Shown here: piece after piece, positions 47,574 through 56,396 of the stretch
How positions within the stretch are numbered: the stretch's first letter is position 1
How the letters are laid out: each line of letters begins with the position of its first letter
NCBI RefSeq assembly: GCF_004295665.1
Contig: NZ_CP034759.1
Coordinates: 3,038,001 to 3,102,000, forward strand
DNA from: Litorilituus sediminis
GTDB lineage: Bacteria; Pseudomonadota; Gammaproteobacteria; Enterobacterales; Alteromonadaceae
DNA length: 64,000 nt
Direction of reading: 5' to 3'
The notes under the pieces: generated by a model
The model's database searches: none
What the model saw: only the letters and a program-made list of their open reading frames with translations
What the model was told of the DNA's origin: nothing
Program-made: the position numbers and the translations under genes

Positions 47574-48071
47574 TTACCAGCAGTTGGCGACAATTTCTAA
47601 TTGCTGGCTCGATTTATCATAGCTCTGCCAGAGTTCTTGGTAGCTTTGTTTAAGTATTGGGTGCAAGCTTTGCGGGGCTAGTTCACTTAATGGCCATAAA
47701 ACAAAAGCATTGTAACAAATCTCATCTCTTGGCAATTGCGCTGGTTTTTCTATGATTAAATCATCATAAAGTAACAAGTCTAAATCGAGTGTACGCGGGC
47801 TAAATTTTTTATCTTGGTGAGTACGGCCGTGGGCAATTTCTATCTTTTTGAGCATGCTGGCCACTTCTTCTACAGAAATATCACACTCAAGGCCGATAAC
47901 CATATTATAAAAATTATCACTGTCAAAGCCGATAGCTTTACTTTCAAATAGTGAAGAAAGCTGCATAGCCTCTATGGCAATATCAAAGGCGTTTGCTATA
48001 GAAATAATACCGTGCTTAATGTGATATTCACGCTCAATATTACTACCGAGCGAAATATAAATTTGCGCCAT
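47574..48071 (-). CDS. folK: HPPK, 2-amino-4-hydroxy-6-hydroxymethyldihydropteridine pyrophosphokinase
   Basis: 165 residues. Transfers pyrophosphate from ATP to hydroxymethyl-dihydropterin in folate synthesis. Family features: SLGSNIEREYHIKHGI at the N-terminus, ALGFDS-like KAIGFDSDNFYNMV, HGRTHQDKKFSPRTLDLDLLLYDD (nucleotide and Mg ligands; residues about 98-121) and the LPRDEICYNAFVLWPL end. Its start overlaps the folB stop by one base, so translation is coupled. Confidence 0.97.
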   Translation of the reverse strand: MAQIYISLGSNIEREYHIKHGIISIANAFDIAIEAMQLSSLFESKAIGFDSDNFYNMVIGLECDISVEEVASMLKKIEIAHGRTHQDKKFSPRTLDLDLLLYDDLIIEKPAQLPRDEICYNAFVLWPLSELAPQSLHPILKQSYQELWQSYDKSSQQLEIVANCW

Positions 48072-48427
48072 TAACTTATCTGGCCTCTTTCAATTTCAAC
48101 ACCAACGGTTTCGGTATTATGGACAGCACCTGGTTTATCTATAGCCAGTTTAAGCCAAGGAATTTGGTAAGTTGACATAAGAAAACTTGCTATGCGTTCA
48201 GCTAGCGTTTCTATTAAGTCAACGGGGTTTTCGTTGGCAAACTTTTCAACTGCGAGCGATATTTCAGCATAATCTAAGGTTTTATCCAACTCGTCATTTT
48301 CAGCTGCTCGAGCGGTATCCCAGCCCATGGCAATATTTAATACCAGTGTTTGCTTAATTTCTTTTTCCCATTGGTAAAAGCCTATGGTGGTTTGAATACG
48401 AAGGCCTTTTATAAATACCTTATCCAT
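48071..48427 (-). CDS. folB: Dihydroneopterin aldolase FolB
   Basis: 118 residues, normal length. Cleaves 7,8-dihydroneopterin to hydroxymethyl-dihydropterin and glycolaldehyde, delivering the substrate of FolK. KGLRIQTTIGFYQWEKEIKQ at the start, the DYAEISLAVEKF segment, the catalytic Glu in DLIETLAERIA and Lys in LAIDKPGAVHNTETVG. Upstream partner of folK in a two-gene unit, divergent from plsY. Confidence 0.97.
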   Translation of the reverse strand: MDKVFIKGLRIQTTIGFYQWEKEIKQTLVLNIAMGWDTARAAENDELDKTLDYAEISLAVEKFANENPVDLIETLAERIASFLMSTYQIPWLKLAIDKPGAVHNTETVGVEIERGQIS

Positions 48428-48558
48428 GATGCATACTACTTTTTACTCGGTGCATAAGCACAAATGTTACAAAATAAACGCGAGTTTACCTGCCTAGGTG
48501 TAGAAAAACTAGCGGATTACAAGATAGAATATTAAAAAACCGTAATTCTTTGCCAATA

Positions 48559-49167
48559 ATGGATGTTTTGTCAAAAATGATGCTATTAACCTTTGCCATG
48601 ATTATTGCAGCTTATTTAATAGGCTCAATCTCCAGTGCTATTTTAATATGCAGATTTTTGCGCTTGCCTGATCCAAGAACAACTGGCTCGAAAAATCCTG
48701 GCGCGACCAATGTTCTACGTATAAGCAATAAGCTCACTGCGGCAACAGTGCTTTTCTTAGATGTACTAAAAGGTACTATTCCTGTGTGGGGAGCGTATTT
48801 TTTGAAAATTGAGCCTTTATATTTAGGTTTTATTGGTGTTGCTGCTTGCCTAGGGCATATGTACCCCATCTTCTTCGGTTTTAAAGGAGGAAAGGCCGTT
48901 GCTACTGCTTTGGGAACATTACTGCCAATCGGGTTAACGTTAGGAGCGTTATTGATAGCTACTTGGGTTTTGGTAGTTAAATTCAGCAAATATTCAAGCT
49001 TAGCGGCCATTGTTACCGTGTCGGTTGCGCCGCTTTATGTTTATTTGCTCAAACCTATTTATGTTTACCCAACGCTGATGTTAAGCGCGCTCATTATTTT
49101 CCGTCATCACGCCAATATAACGCGGTTAATTAATGGCACAGAAAGTAAAATTAGCCATAAAATTTAA
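48559..49167 (+). CDS. plsY: Glycerol-3-phosphate acyltransferase PlsY
   Basis: About 202 residues, five to six TM helices. Transfers acyl from acyl-phosphate to glycerol-3-phosphate, the first step of phospholipid synthesis. Conserved cytoplasmic motifs: [20 protein letters not shown] and [13 protein letters not shown]. The start is uncertain: ATG at 48559 is listed; TTG 48550 or ATG 48574/48577-type starts are possible and no strong ribosome site is present. Divergent from folB, convergent with tsaD. Confidence 0.95.
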   Translation: MDVLSKMMLLTFAMIIAAYLIGSISSAILICRFLRLPDPRTTGSKNPGATNVLRISNKLTAATVLFLDVLKGTIPVWGAYFLKIEPLYLGFIGVAACLGHMYPIFFGFKGGKAVATALGTLLPIGLTLGALLIATWVLVVKFSKYSSLAAIVTVSVAPLYVYLLKPIYVYPTLMLSALIIFRHHANITRLINGTESKISHKI

Positions 49168-49180
49168 CTTTGTTTTAAAG

Positions 49181-49213
49181 TTATAAGCGCTAGAGTATAA
49201 CTAGCGCTTTTAT
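49181..49213. terminator. Shared terminator of plsY and tsaD
   Basis: TTATAAGCGCTAG - AGTATAA - CTAGCGCTTTTATAA stem-loop between the two convergent genes; symmetric A/T flanks allow use from both directions. Confidence 0.75.
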
Positions 49214-49224
49214 AACTAGAGTGC

Positions 49225-50259
49225 TTATTTCACTGGCGGTAAACTGTCTAATGACCAGCGAGGTTGGGCTTTAAAGGTGAGCTCATCTAATGTACCAGAC
49301 TTAAGGCGCTGTAAGCCGGCATAGGCAATCATAGCGCCATTATCGGTACAAAATTCAGGGCGAGGGTAGAATACTTCTCCGCCTAGTTTTTTGGTGGTTA
49401 TGGCAAGCTTCTCTCTGAGACTCGTGTTGGCACTAACACCACCAGCAATCACTAAACGATTTAAATTTTCTTGCACAAGAGCACGCTTACATTTTATCGC
49501 TAAGGTATCCACCACAGCCTGTTGAAAGGCATGAGCTATGTCGGCGTATGTTTGTGCTTGCTCTGCTTGTGAAAGCTCTTTGCACTCTTGGCGAATTAAG
49601 GTACCAGCTGCAGTTTTTAAACCACTAAAGCTAAAGTCTAACCCTGGTCTGTCGGTCATAGGTCGTGGTAATTTAAATCTGCCAGGTACGCCTTGCTCCG
49701 CCATTTTCGCTAGGGCAGGGCCGCCTGGGTAATCTAAGCCTAATAACTTTGCTGTTTTATCAAAGGCTTCACCTGCTGCATCATCCACAGATTCGCCAAG
49801 CAGTTTATATTCACCAATACCGTCAACTCGTACTAACATGGTATGTCCGCCTGATACTAGCAAAGCAACAAATGGAAATTCTGGTACCTTATCTTCTAGC
49901 ATAGGTGCTAACAAGTGACCTTCCATATGATGTACTGGCACGGCAGGTAAATCCCAACCATAGGCTAAGCTTCTGCCAATTGAGCAACCAACAAGTAATG
50001 CGCCAACTAAACCAGGGCCCGCGGTATAAGCAACACCGTCAAGATCTTGAGGAGTAAGCTTGGCATCGGCTAATACTTCCTTAATTAACGGAATGGTTTT
50101 GCGTACATGATCTCGAGAGGCTAACTCAGGTACAACGCCACCGTAATCAGCATGCACAGCAATTTGGCTATATAAACGGTGCGCCATTATGCCTTGTTCC
50201 TCGTCGTAAATGGCGATGCCAGTTTCGTCGCAGGATGTTTCGATGCCTAAAATACGCAT
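49225..50259 (-). CDS. tsaD: tRNA N6-threonylcarbamoyladenosine transferase subunit TsaD
   Basis: 344 residues from ATG at 50259 (GAGAA about ten bases upstream), giving the family start [19 protein letters not shown]. With TsaB/C/E it adds threonylcarbamoyl to A37 of ANN-decoding tRNAs. ASKHA ATPase fold; metal His pair in [11 protein letters not shown], and further blocks [18 protein letters not shown] and [10 protein letters not shown]. The eight-residue upstream extension is not family-like. Divergent from rpsU, the conserved tsaD-rpsU arrangement. Confidence 0.97.
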   Translation of the reverse strand: MRILGIETSCDETGIAIYDEEQGIMAHRLYSQIAVHADYGGVVPELASRDHVRKTIPLIKEVLADAKLTPQDLDGVAYTAGPGLVGALLVGCSIGRSLAYGWDLPAVPVHHMEGHLLAPMLEDKVPEFPFVALLVSGGHTMLVRVDGIGEYKLLGESVDDAAGEAFDKTAKLLGLDYPGGPALAKMAEQGVPGRFKLPRPMTDRPGLDFSFSGLKTAAGTLIRQECKELSQAEQAQTYADIAHAFQQAVVDTLAIKCKRALVQENLNRLVIAGGVSANTSLREKLAITTKKLGGEVFYPRPEFCTDNGAMIAYAGLQRLKSGTLDELTFKAQPRWSLDSLPPVK

Positions 50260-50559
50260 AAATAAATTCTCGTTAGCAAACAATAAATAAAGTCAAAGTG
50301 ATAAAGCACCTTGCTATTGCCACACTAAGCTTGTGCTTTAGCTGTAGCAATTAAGTTGGCAGATTTTACCCTAAAGTATTTTTGCTCACCAGTGTAAATA
50401 GTGATTTGATGATAAAATGATCTTTACAATGCTTAGTGGTTAGCAGTAGAATACGTCACCCATTTTTAATAGAGCGGGTGAAGTTAAGGTGTTTTTAGTG
50501 TAACTAACGCCGAAGACATTCATCGATTTATATAGATACATACTAAGGTAAGAGGCAAC
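50260..50559. other. Divergent intergenic region tsaD / rpsU
   Basis: 300 bp between two essential divergent genes. It is AT-rich and contains no credible coding frame. Promoters for tsaD and for the rpsU-yqeY-dnaG-rpoD unit should be here, but I could not assign a reliable -35/-10 pair by eye. No LexA-like box (CTGT-N8-ACAG) was seen. Confidence 0.5.
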
Positions 50560-50775
50560 ATGCCAGTAATTAAAGTAAGAGAAAACGAACCATTTGACGT
50601 AGCATTACGTCGTTTCAAACGTTCATGTGAAAAAGCAGGTATCCTTTCAGAAGTTCGTCGTCGCGAATGTTATGAAAAGCCAACATGGGAACGTAAGCGT
50701 AAAAAAGCAGCGGCTGTTAAACGTGCTGCTAAGAAAGTTTCTCGTGAGAACGCTCGTCGCGTTCGCATGTACTAA
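50560..50775 (+). CDS. rpsU: 30S ribosomal protein S21
   Basis: 71 residues, identical in length to E. coli S21; begins [21 protein letters not shown] and ends in a basic tail. Preceded by AAGAGG at a good distance. S21 helps mRNA binding and initiation on the 30S subunit. First gene of the macromolecular-synthesis operon followed by yqeY, dnaG and rpoD. Confidence 0.99.
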   Translation: MPVIKVRENEPFDVALRRFKRSCEKAGILSEVRRRECYEKPTWERKRKKAAAVKRAAKKVSRENARRVRMY

Positions 50776-50810
50776 GATTACCTTAGTAACTTTTTGAAGA
50801 TAGGGCTTAT

Positions 50811-51257
50811 ATGAGTCTCTTAATTCAATTAAAAGATGAAATGAAAAATGCCATGCGAGCCAAGGACAAATTACGTCTTGGTGTCATCCGCATGGCATTG
50901 TCTGCTGTTAAGCAAGCTGAAATTGATAACAATACTGAAGCAACAGATGAAAACATCATTGCCGTGTTAACCAAAATGGTTAAGCAGCGCAAAGAATCTA
51001 TTGCTATGTATACTGAAGGCGGGCGTGACGAATTGGCAGCGAAAGAAGCTGCTGAAGTTACCGCGCTAGAAGATTTTTTACCTCAGCCACTAAGCGAAGC
51101 AGAAATTAAAGAATTAATTGCAAAAGCTATTACAGATTCTGGTGCTGCCTCTATGGCTGACATGGGTAAGGTAATGGCAGTGTTAAAGCCATTAATGCAA
51201 GGCAAAGCTGATATGGGCGCAGTAAGCGGCCAAGTTAGAGCCGCCTTAAATAGTTAA
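50811..51257 (+). CDS. yqeY: YqeY/GatB-related protein
   Basis: 148 residues. A GatB/YqeY C-terminal-type domain: LKDEMKNAMRAKDKLRLGVIR at the start, KMVKQRKESIAMYTEGGR and DFLPQPLSEAEIKELI in the middle, MGKVMAVLKPLMQGKADMG at the end. The same domain is the tRNA-binding tail of GatB in the amidotransferase, but the stand-alone protein has no established function. It lies between rpsU and dnaG, 35 bp after rpsU, an arrangement seen in many marine gammaproteobacteria. Confidence 0.93.
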   Translation: MSLLIQLKDEMKNAMRAKDKLRLGVIRMALSAVKQAEIDNNTEATDENIIAVLTKMVKQRKESIAMYTEGGRDELAAKEAAEVTALEDFLPQPLSEAEIKELIAKAITDSGAASMADMGKVMAVLKPLMQGKADMGAVSGQVRAALNS

Positions 51258-51280
51258 AATTAACACGAATATTTATTCTT

Positions 51281-51316
51281 AAAAACCGCAATCACGACAG
51301 TGTTTGCGGTTTTTTA
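51281..51316 (+). terminator. Internal terminator between yqeY and dnaG
   Basis: AAAACCGCAA and TTTGCGGTTTT form a stem around an 11-base loop, followed by a T run. It corresponds in place to the terminator ahead of dnaG in E. coli, which keeps primase low relative to S21. Confidence 0.8.
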
Positions 51317-51369
51317 TTCCCTTGAGTTTGTGTAGAATGTTGCCTCTTCTTTTTTAGAGTTCAAATGTA

Positions 51370-53124
51370 ATGGCCGGACGTATTTCTCGACAGTTTATTG
51401 ATGATTTGCTTAGCCGAGCAGATATTGTTGAGTTAGTTGATAGTCGTGTTCCCCTTAAAAAGGCCGGTAAAAATTACCAAGCTTGCTGTCCTTTTCATAA
51501 TGAAAAAAGTCCATCGTTTACCGTAAGTCAAGATAAGCAGTTTTATCACTGCTTTGGTTGTGGCGAGCACGGTAATGCCATTTCATTTTTGATGGAATTT
51601 GATCGCTTAGATTTTGTTGATGCTGTAGAAGAGTTAGCTTCTCATTATTCAATGGAAGTTGTTCGAGAAGAAAATCACGCCAGCCCTGCTGAACAGCGTA
51701 GGCAGCAGCAGGTATATCAACAAAAGCAAGATGATTATGAGCTATTAAACCAAGTCAGTCGTTTTTATCAGCAGCAATTTAAGCAGGCTCCAGATAAAGA
51801 TGTTGCTATTAACTACCTAAAAGGTAGAGGCTTAAGTGGCGAAGTTGTTAAGCGTTTTGCTATGGGCTATATCAGCGATGCGTGGGACGGCATGATGAAG
51901 GTATTTGGCCGTTCAGTTCAAGCTAATCAACAGCTTATTGATTTGGGTATGGCAATTGAAAGTGATAAAGGTCGACCGTACGATAGATTCCGCGGTCGTA
52001 TCATGTTTCCTATCCGTGATAAGCGCGGCCGTGTTATCGGTTTTGGTGGTAGAGTGTTAGGCGATGAAAAACCTAAGTATTTAAATTCACCTGAAACACG
52101 CATTTATCATAAAGGCCAAGAACTTTATGGTTTGTATGAAGCGAAACAAGCAAACAAGCAACTAACCCGCTTAGTGGTTGTTGAAGGTTATATGGACGTA
52201 GTTGCCTTGGCGCAACATGGTGTTGACTATGCGGTGGCATCGCTTGGTACTTCAACTACTTATGAACAATTGCAAACCTTGTTTCGCACGGTAAAAGAAG
52301 TCATTTGTTGTTATGATGGCGATAGAGCAGGTCGTGACGCAGCATGGCGTGCGATGGAAAATGCACTGCCGCTTATTCGTGATGGCTTTTCGTTAAAGTT
52401 TGTGTTTTTACCAGATGGCGAAGATCCCGATTCTCTTATTCGAGCGCAAGGGCAACATGCCTTTGAAGGCATGTTAGATAGCGCGATGCCATTGTCGAAG
52501 TTCTTGTTTGATAAATTTTTAGAAGATAACCCAACAAATAGTCCTGAAGAAAATGTAGCATTAATAGAGAAGCTGCAACCATTTATTCAAAAGATGCCTG
52601 ATAGTTTTCTTAAGAATTCAATGAATGAGGAAATGGCATCACGCTTTGGGTTGAGCAGTGAAAAGCGCTTATTGGAATTACAGAAGCGTAATGCCAATCC
52701 TGTAAGAAAGGTGGTGAAAAAACAATCAAAAGTAACACCGGTAAGATTAGCTATTGCATTATTGCTAGAGCATCCCCATATAGTTTCTGCTTTACCTGAT
52801 ATTTCAGTGCTAGAACCACTGGACATGCCGGGTATCGCCTTGTTGAATCAGTTATTGCAGCTTTGTCTGCAAAGACCTGAGGTAAAAACTTCGCAAATAC
52901 TGGAGAGTTTTCGCGGTACAGAATATGGCGTGCAGCTATCTAAATTGATGTGCTGGCAACACCATGTTGAACCCGATGCCGCAGAAGAAGTATTTCTCGA
53001 TAGTATCGAAAAATTACTCAATGATTTTGTTGAACAACGCACAGAAGTTTTACTGCAAAAAGCACGTGCAGGACAAATGACAATTGCAGAAAAGCAAGAG
53101 CTGCAAGCACTTTTAAATGCTTAG
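51370..53124 (+). CDS. dnaG: DNA primase DnaG
   Basis: 584 residues. Synthesises RNA primers for DnaB-driven forks. N-terminal zinc finger CCPFHNEKSPSF...FYHCFGCG (about 38-65), RNA-polymerase core with the YxRFRGRIMFPIRD segment, TOPRIM motifs VVVEGYMDVVALAQHG and CYDGDRAGRDAA (Mg-binding acidic residues), and a C-terminal helicase-binding domain (about 440-584). The ribosome site before ATG 51370 is weak (no clear AGG), consistent with low expression. The terminator upstream and the rpoD gene downstream fit the classical operon. Confidence 0.98.
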   Translation: MAGRISRQFIDDLLSRADIVELVDSRVPLKKAGKNYQACCPFHNEKSPSFTVSQDKQFYHCFGCGEHGNAISFLMEFDRLDFVDAVEELASHYSMEVVREENHASPAEQRRQQQVYQQKQDDYELLNQVSRFYQQQFKQAPDKDVAINYLKGRGLSGEVVKRFAMGYISDAWDGMMKVFGRSVQANQQLIDLGMAIESDKGRPYDRFRGRIMFPIRDKRGRVIGFGGRVLGDEKPKYLNSPETRIYHKGQELYGLYEAKQANKQLTRLVVVEGYMDVVALAQHGVDYAVASLGTSTTYEQLQTLFRTVKEVICCYDGDRAGRDAAWRAMENALPLIRDGFSLKFVFLPDGEDPDSLIRAQGQHAFEGMLDSAMPLSKFLFDKFLEDNPTNSPEENVALIEKLQPFIQKMPDSFLKNSMNEEMASRFGLSSEKRLLELQKRNANPVRKVVKKQSKVTPVRLAIALLLEHPHIVSALPDISVLEPLDMPGIALLNQLLQLCLQRPEVKTSQILESFRGTEYGVQLSKLMCWQHHVEPDAAEEVFLDSIEKLLNDFVEQRTEVLLQKARAGQMTIAEKQELQALLNA

Positions 53125-53233
53125 CTCTAGCTAAGTTGTGAGCTGCTATACTTAATGTAATCGCTGATAAAACGTAATTTAACTGATAGCGTAATGGTAA
53201 GAATAATTACTAGAAATCGTACAAAAAATTCGC

Positions 53234-53239
53234 TATAAT
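53234..53239 (+). promoter_or_regulatory. Candidate -10 element of an rpoD promoter
   Basis: A perfect TATAAT about 85 bp before the rpoD start. The -35 region (about 53207-53216) is poor, so this is a guess based on one element; a further TATACT lies near 53149. Confidence 0.35.
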
Positions 53240-53325
53240 TTTCGGCTTTATTGTGCAATGTAGCTCGCACTAATTTGTACATATTTGCTATCCTATTTTT
53301 ATAATATACAGGTGGACACTCGTCA

Positions 53326-55182
53326 ATGGATCAAGCCCCTCAATCTAGACTTAAAGAGTTAATAACCAAAGGTAAAGAGCAAGGTTATTTAACGTTTGCA
53401 CAAGTTAACGATCACCTTCCTCAAGACATTATCGATTCTGACCAAGTTGAAGACATTGTAAGAATGATCAACGACATGGGTATTCAAGTATTTGAAAATG
53501 CACCAGATACTGATACTTTGATGATGAGTGAAGCCAATACCGATGAAGATGCGGCTGAAGCAGCGGCGCAAGCGCTTGCCACAGTAGAAAGTGAAATTGG
53601 TCGCACAACAGACCCAGTTCGTATGTATATGCGTGAAATGGGTACGGTTGAACTACTTACTCGCAAAGGCGAAATTGTTATCGCTAAGCGTATTGAAGAA
53701 GGCATTAAAGAAGTACAACGTAGTGTTTCAGAATATCCACCAGCAATTAATTATTTGTTGGAAATGTGGGATAACTATGAAGCTGAAGAAGTACGTTTAA
53801 CTGACATCATTTCTGGCTTTTTAGACCCAGATGCTGAAGATGATGATGTAGCTGCAGCCGCTACCCATGTTGGCTCTGAGTTGTCTAAAGAAGATTTAGC
53901 TGACGAAGACGATGAAGATGTAGAAGACGATGAAGATGGTGACGAAAGTGAGGACGACGAGGAAAGTGGTCCAGATCCTGAATTAGCCCGTGAAAAATTT
54001 GCCGCGCTTCGTGCCGCGCACGAACATGCTAACAAAATCATTGAAAAGAATGGTCGTGGCCACAAAGATTCATTAGCCGCTATTGATACTGTTGCTGAAA
54101 TCTTTAAAGAATTCAGACTTATCCCTAAATTATTCGATAAGTTAGTTAAAAATATGCGTAGCGTTATGGATAGATTACGCGTACAAGAGCGTTTAATCAT
54201 GAAGCACTGTGTTGTTGGTGCTGGCATGCCGAAAACGACGTTTATTAAGATTTTCCCTGGTAATGAAACCTCAAAAGACTGGTTTGAAGCGGAAAAAGCA
54301 GCAGGTCATCCGTACTCAGCCGCTTTAGCTAAAGTTGAAGCTGACGTTGAGCGTTGTATCTTCAAATTAAACCAAGTGGAAGAAGAAACTTTCTTAAATG
54401 TACATGGCATTAAAGACATTAACCGTCGTATGTCTATTGGTGAAGCTAAGGCTCGCCGTGCTAAGAAAGAAATGGTTGAAGCTAACTTACGTTTAGTTAT
54501 TTCAATTGCCAAGAAATACACTAACCGTGGTTTACAATTCTTAGACCTTATCCAAGAAGGTAATATTGGTCTAATGAAAGCGGTAGATAAGTTTGAATAT
54601 CGTCGTGGTTATAAGTTCTCAACTTATGCTACTTGGTGGATTCGTCAAGCAATTACTCGTTCTATTGCTGACCAAGCGCGTACTATTCGTATTCCGGTAC
54701 ATATGATTGAAACTATCAATAAATTGAATCGTGTTTCACGTCAAATGCTACAAGAAATGGGTCGTGAGCCGACTCCTGAAGAATTAGCAGAGCGCATGGT
54801 AATGCCTGAAGATAAGATTCGTAAGGTATTAAAAATTGCCAAAGAGCCAATTTCAATGGAAACACCAATTGGCGATGATGAAGATTCGCACTTAGGTGAC
54901 TTTATTGAAGACGGTAGTGGTGAATTACCAGTAGATTCAGCAACATCTGAAAACCTAAAAGGTGCTACTCACGAAGTATTAGCGGGTTTAACAGCTCGTG
55001 AAGCTAAAGTACTTAGAATGCGCTTTGGTATTGATATGAATACCGACCATACCTTAGAAGAGGTTGGTAAACAGTTTGATGTAACCCGTGAGCGTATTCG
55101 TCAAATTGAAGCGAAGGCATTACGTAAGTTACGTCACCCTTCAAGATCAGAACAGTTAAAGAGCTTCTTAGACGGCGAGTAA
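53326..55182 (+). CDS. rpoD: RNA polymerase primary sigma factor RpoD (sigma-70)
   Basis: 618 residues (E. coli 613). Region 1.1 (about 1-80), region 1.2 with [21 protein letters not shown], a strongly acidic non-conserved stretch (about 165-220), region 2 with [20 protein letters not shown] and [20 protein letters not shown] (-10 recognition and melting), region 3, and region 4.2 [20 protein letters not shown] (-35 recognition). Last gene of the rpsU-dnaG-rpoD unit, probably also with its own promoter. GGTGG precedes the ATG. Confidence 0.99.
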   Translation: MDQAPQSRLKELITKGKEQGYLTFAQVNDHLPQDIIDSDQVEDIVRMINDMGIQVFENAPDTDTLMMSEANTDEDAAEAAAQALATVESEIGRTTDPVRMYMREMGTVELLTRKGEIVIAKRIEEGIKEVQRSVSEYPPAINYLLEMWDNYEAEEVRLTDIISGFLDPDAEDDDVAAAATHVGSELSKEDLADEDDEDVEDDEDGDESEDDEESGPDPELAREKFAALRAAHEHANKIIEKNGRGHKDSLAAIDTVAEIFKEFRLIPKLFDKLVKNMRSVMDRLRVQERLIMKHCVVGAGMPKTTFIKIFPGNETSKDWFEAEKAAGHPYSAALAKVEADVERCIFKLNQVEEETFLNVHGIKDINRRMSIGEAKARRAKKEMVEANLRLVISIAKKYTNRGLQFLDLIQEGNIGLMKAVDKFEYRRGYKFSTYATWWIRQAITRSIADQARTIRIPVHMIETINKLNRVSRQMLQEMGREPTPEELAERMVMPEDKIRKVLKIAKEPISMETPIGDDEDSHLGDFIEDGSGELPVDSATSENLKGATHEVLAGLTAREAKVLRMRFGIDMNTDHTLEEVGKQFDVTRERIRQIEAKALRKLRHPSRSEQLKSFLDGE

Positions 55183-55206
55183 ATCTCCACTAAATTTGCT
55201 CAATTT

Positions 55207-55240
55207 AAAAAGCAAATCAGTTCGCTGATTTGCTTTTTTT
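55207..55240 (+). terminator. Rho-independent terminator of rpoD
   Basis: 14-bp stem AAAAAGCAAATCAG / CTGATTTGCTTTTT closed by a TTCG tetraloop, followed by T run; 24 bp after the stop. Confidence 0.92.
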
Positions 55241-55327
55241 ATGTAAAACCGACTAAATATTCTACTTCAAGATAAAAGGTGTTACCCTCAAGCTAACGCA
55301 TTATCAGTTAACGATAAAGGAAGAAAT

Positions 55328-55942
55328 ATGCGCGTATTAAGTTTAGTGTGCTTGTCATTAGCCGTTGCTATGCCAGCCATTGCGAAAGAGAAGAATGAGT
55401 TTGAAATCACGCCATTTATTGGCTATCGCTTCGGTGGTGATTTTGATATCACTAAGGATGAACAAGTATCAAGAGTTAAATTAACCGAAGAGCTTAGCTA
55501 TGGTTTGATTACAGCTTGGTCATACGATAGATTGCGCCAAGGTGAATTACTGCTTAGCCATTACAACGCAAACTTTTCAGAAAACAGCGACTTTTCGCCC
55601 AGCGATAATGATATTGCAATAACTTATGCGCATATTGGCGGTAATGTTGCTGTATCACAAAGTAGTGTGCCTTTATTTGTTACCGGTGGGTTAGGCTTTA
55701 CGCACTTTTCACCAAAAGAAAGCGGATTAGATAGCGAAACACGTTTTTCAATGAACTTAGGCTTAATGACTAAAATGCCATTATCAGAAAATTTAAGCGT
55801 GCAAATGTCAGGTCGTTTATATGGTACCTTTTTTAATTCTGATAGTAGTATTTTCTGCGATGATGCCAATTGCTTGATCTCAATTTCAAGTGATATTTGG
55901 GTGCAAACAGAAGTTACCGTAGGCTTAAGTTACGCTTTTTAG
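55328..55942 (+). CDS. Small outer-membrane beta-barrel protein
   Basis: 204 residues with a signal peptide (cut near residue 19, AIA-KEK). The mature protein shows alternating amphipathic strands (FEITPFIGYRFGGDF, GLITAWSYDRLRQGELLLSH, FVTGGLGFTHFSP, VQTEVTVGLSYAF) and ends in Phe, as outer-membrane barrels do; eight strands would fit. One pair of Cys in FCDDANCL may form a loop disulfide. No particular porin or OmpW subfamily can be claimed. Single gene between the rpoD terminator and the tRNA, preceded by AAAGGAAG. Confidence 0.8.
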   Translation: MRVLSLVCLSLAVAMPAIAKEKNEFEITPFIGYRFGGDFDITKDEQVSRVKLTEELSYGLITAWSYDRLRQGELLLSHYNANFSENSDFSPSDNDIAITYAHIGGNVAVSQSSVPLFVTGGLGFTHFSPKESGLDSETRFSMNLGLMTKMPLSENLSVQMSGRLYGTFFNSDSSIFCDDANCLISISSDIWVQTEVTVGLSYAF

Positions 55943-56014
55943 ACTGCTTGTATCCTGACTTGCTCAACAAATAGGCTATCGATAAAAAATAGCGAATATT
56001 TTAAAGTGAATCAG

Positions 56015-56043
56015 GTGACAACAAATTAAAAAATGCTTATACT
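56015..56043 (+). promoter_or_regulatory. Promoter of the tRNA-Ile2 gene
   Basis: GTGACA (56015-56020), 17-base spacer, TATACT (56038-56043), followed by the GC-rich discriminator GCACGCGC typical of stable-RNA promoters under stringent control. Distance to the tRNA is about 65 bp. Confidence 0.65.
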
Positions 56044-56108
56044 GCACGCGCTTTGATAAAGCTGTTTACCCTAAATAGTGTTATTAAAGCGTACTTTCCA
56101 AGTACAAT

Positions 56109-56185
56109 GGCCCCTTAGCTCAGCTGGTTAGAGCGCCCGACTCATAATCGGTAGGTCCAGTGTTCAAGTCACTGAGGGGCCACCA
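56109..56185 (+). tRNA. ileX: tRNA-Ile2 (anticodon CAU, lysidine-modified)
   Basis: 77 bases with encoded CCA. Acceptor stem GGCCCCT/AGGGGCC, D arm AGCTCAGCTGGTTAGAGC, anticodon loop CTCATAA, T arm with TTCAAGT. The CAU anticodon would normally mean Met, but the acceptor stem, the 5' sequence GGCCCCTTAGCTCAG and the 3' end match the E. coli minor isoleucine tRNA (ileX), which also lies downstream of rpoD. TilS would convert the C to lysidine to read AUA. Elongator tRNA-Met is the alternative. Its 3' end borders the genomic island. Confidence 0.88.
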
Positions 56186-56248
56186 TATTTTAATACTCTC
56201 CTAGTAAGTAAGTACAAACATATATTTTCTGGGCCACTTATGGGCCAC
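56176..56248. repeat. Repeated GGGCCAC words at the tRNA/island junction
   Basis: GGGCCAC, the end of the tRNA acceptor stem plus CCA (56177-56183), recurs at 56231-56237 and 56242-56248, the last two as TGGGCCACTTA / TGGGCCACTAT. These may be remnants of attachment sites from tRNA-targeting integrases, but the shared word is short. Confidence 0.3.
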
Positions 56249-56396
56249 TATTAATTAAATACAGAGCTTATTTAATTAACTCCAGATATCTTCTTAAGCA
56301 AAATTCTAGCACATGAAAATTTCATAGTGTAAAAGAGCTAAAATTATCGTAAAGTCATAGGATTATTAAATAAATCCTTAGAGAGTTAATTTTAGT

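Noticed and set aside
53775-54227. 150-codon minus-strand frame with a poly-Ser stretch
   Set aside because: It is the complement of the acidic Asp/Glu region of rpoD.
56109-56185. Calling the tRNA elongator Met because of the CAU anticodon
   Set aside because: Acceptor stem and flanks match tRNA-Ile2 of E. coli, and its place behind rpoD is the ileX position; Met is kept only as alternative.
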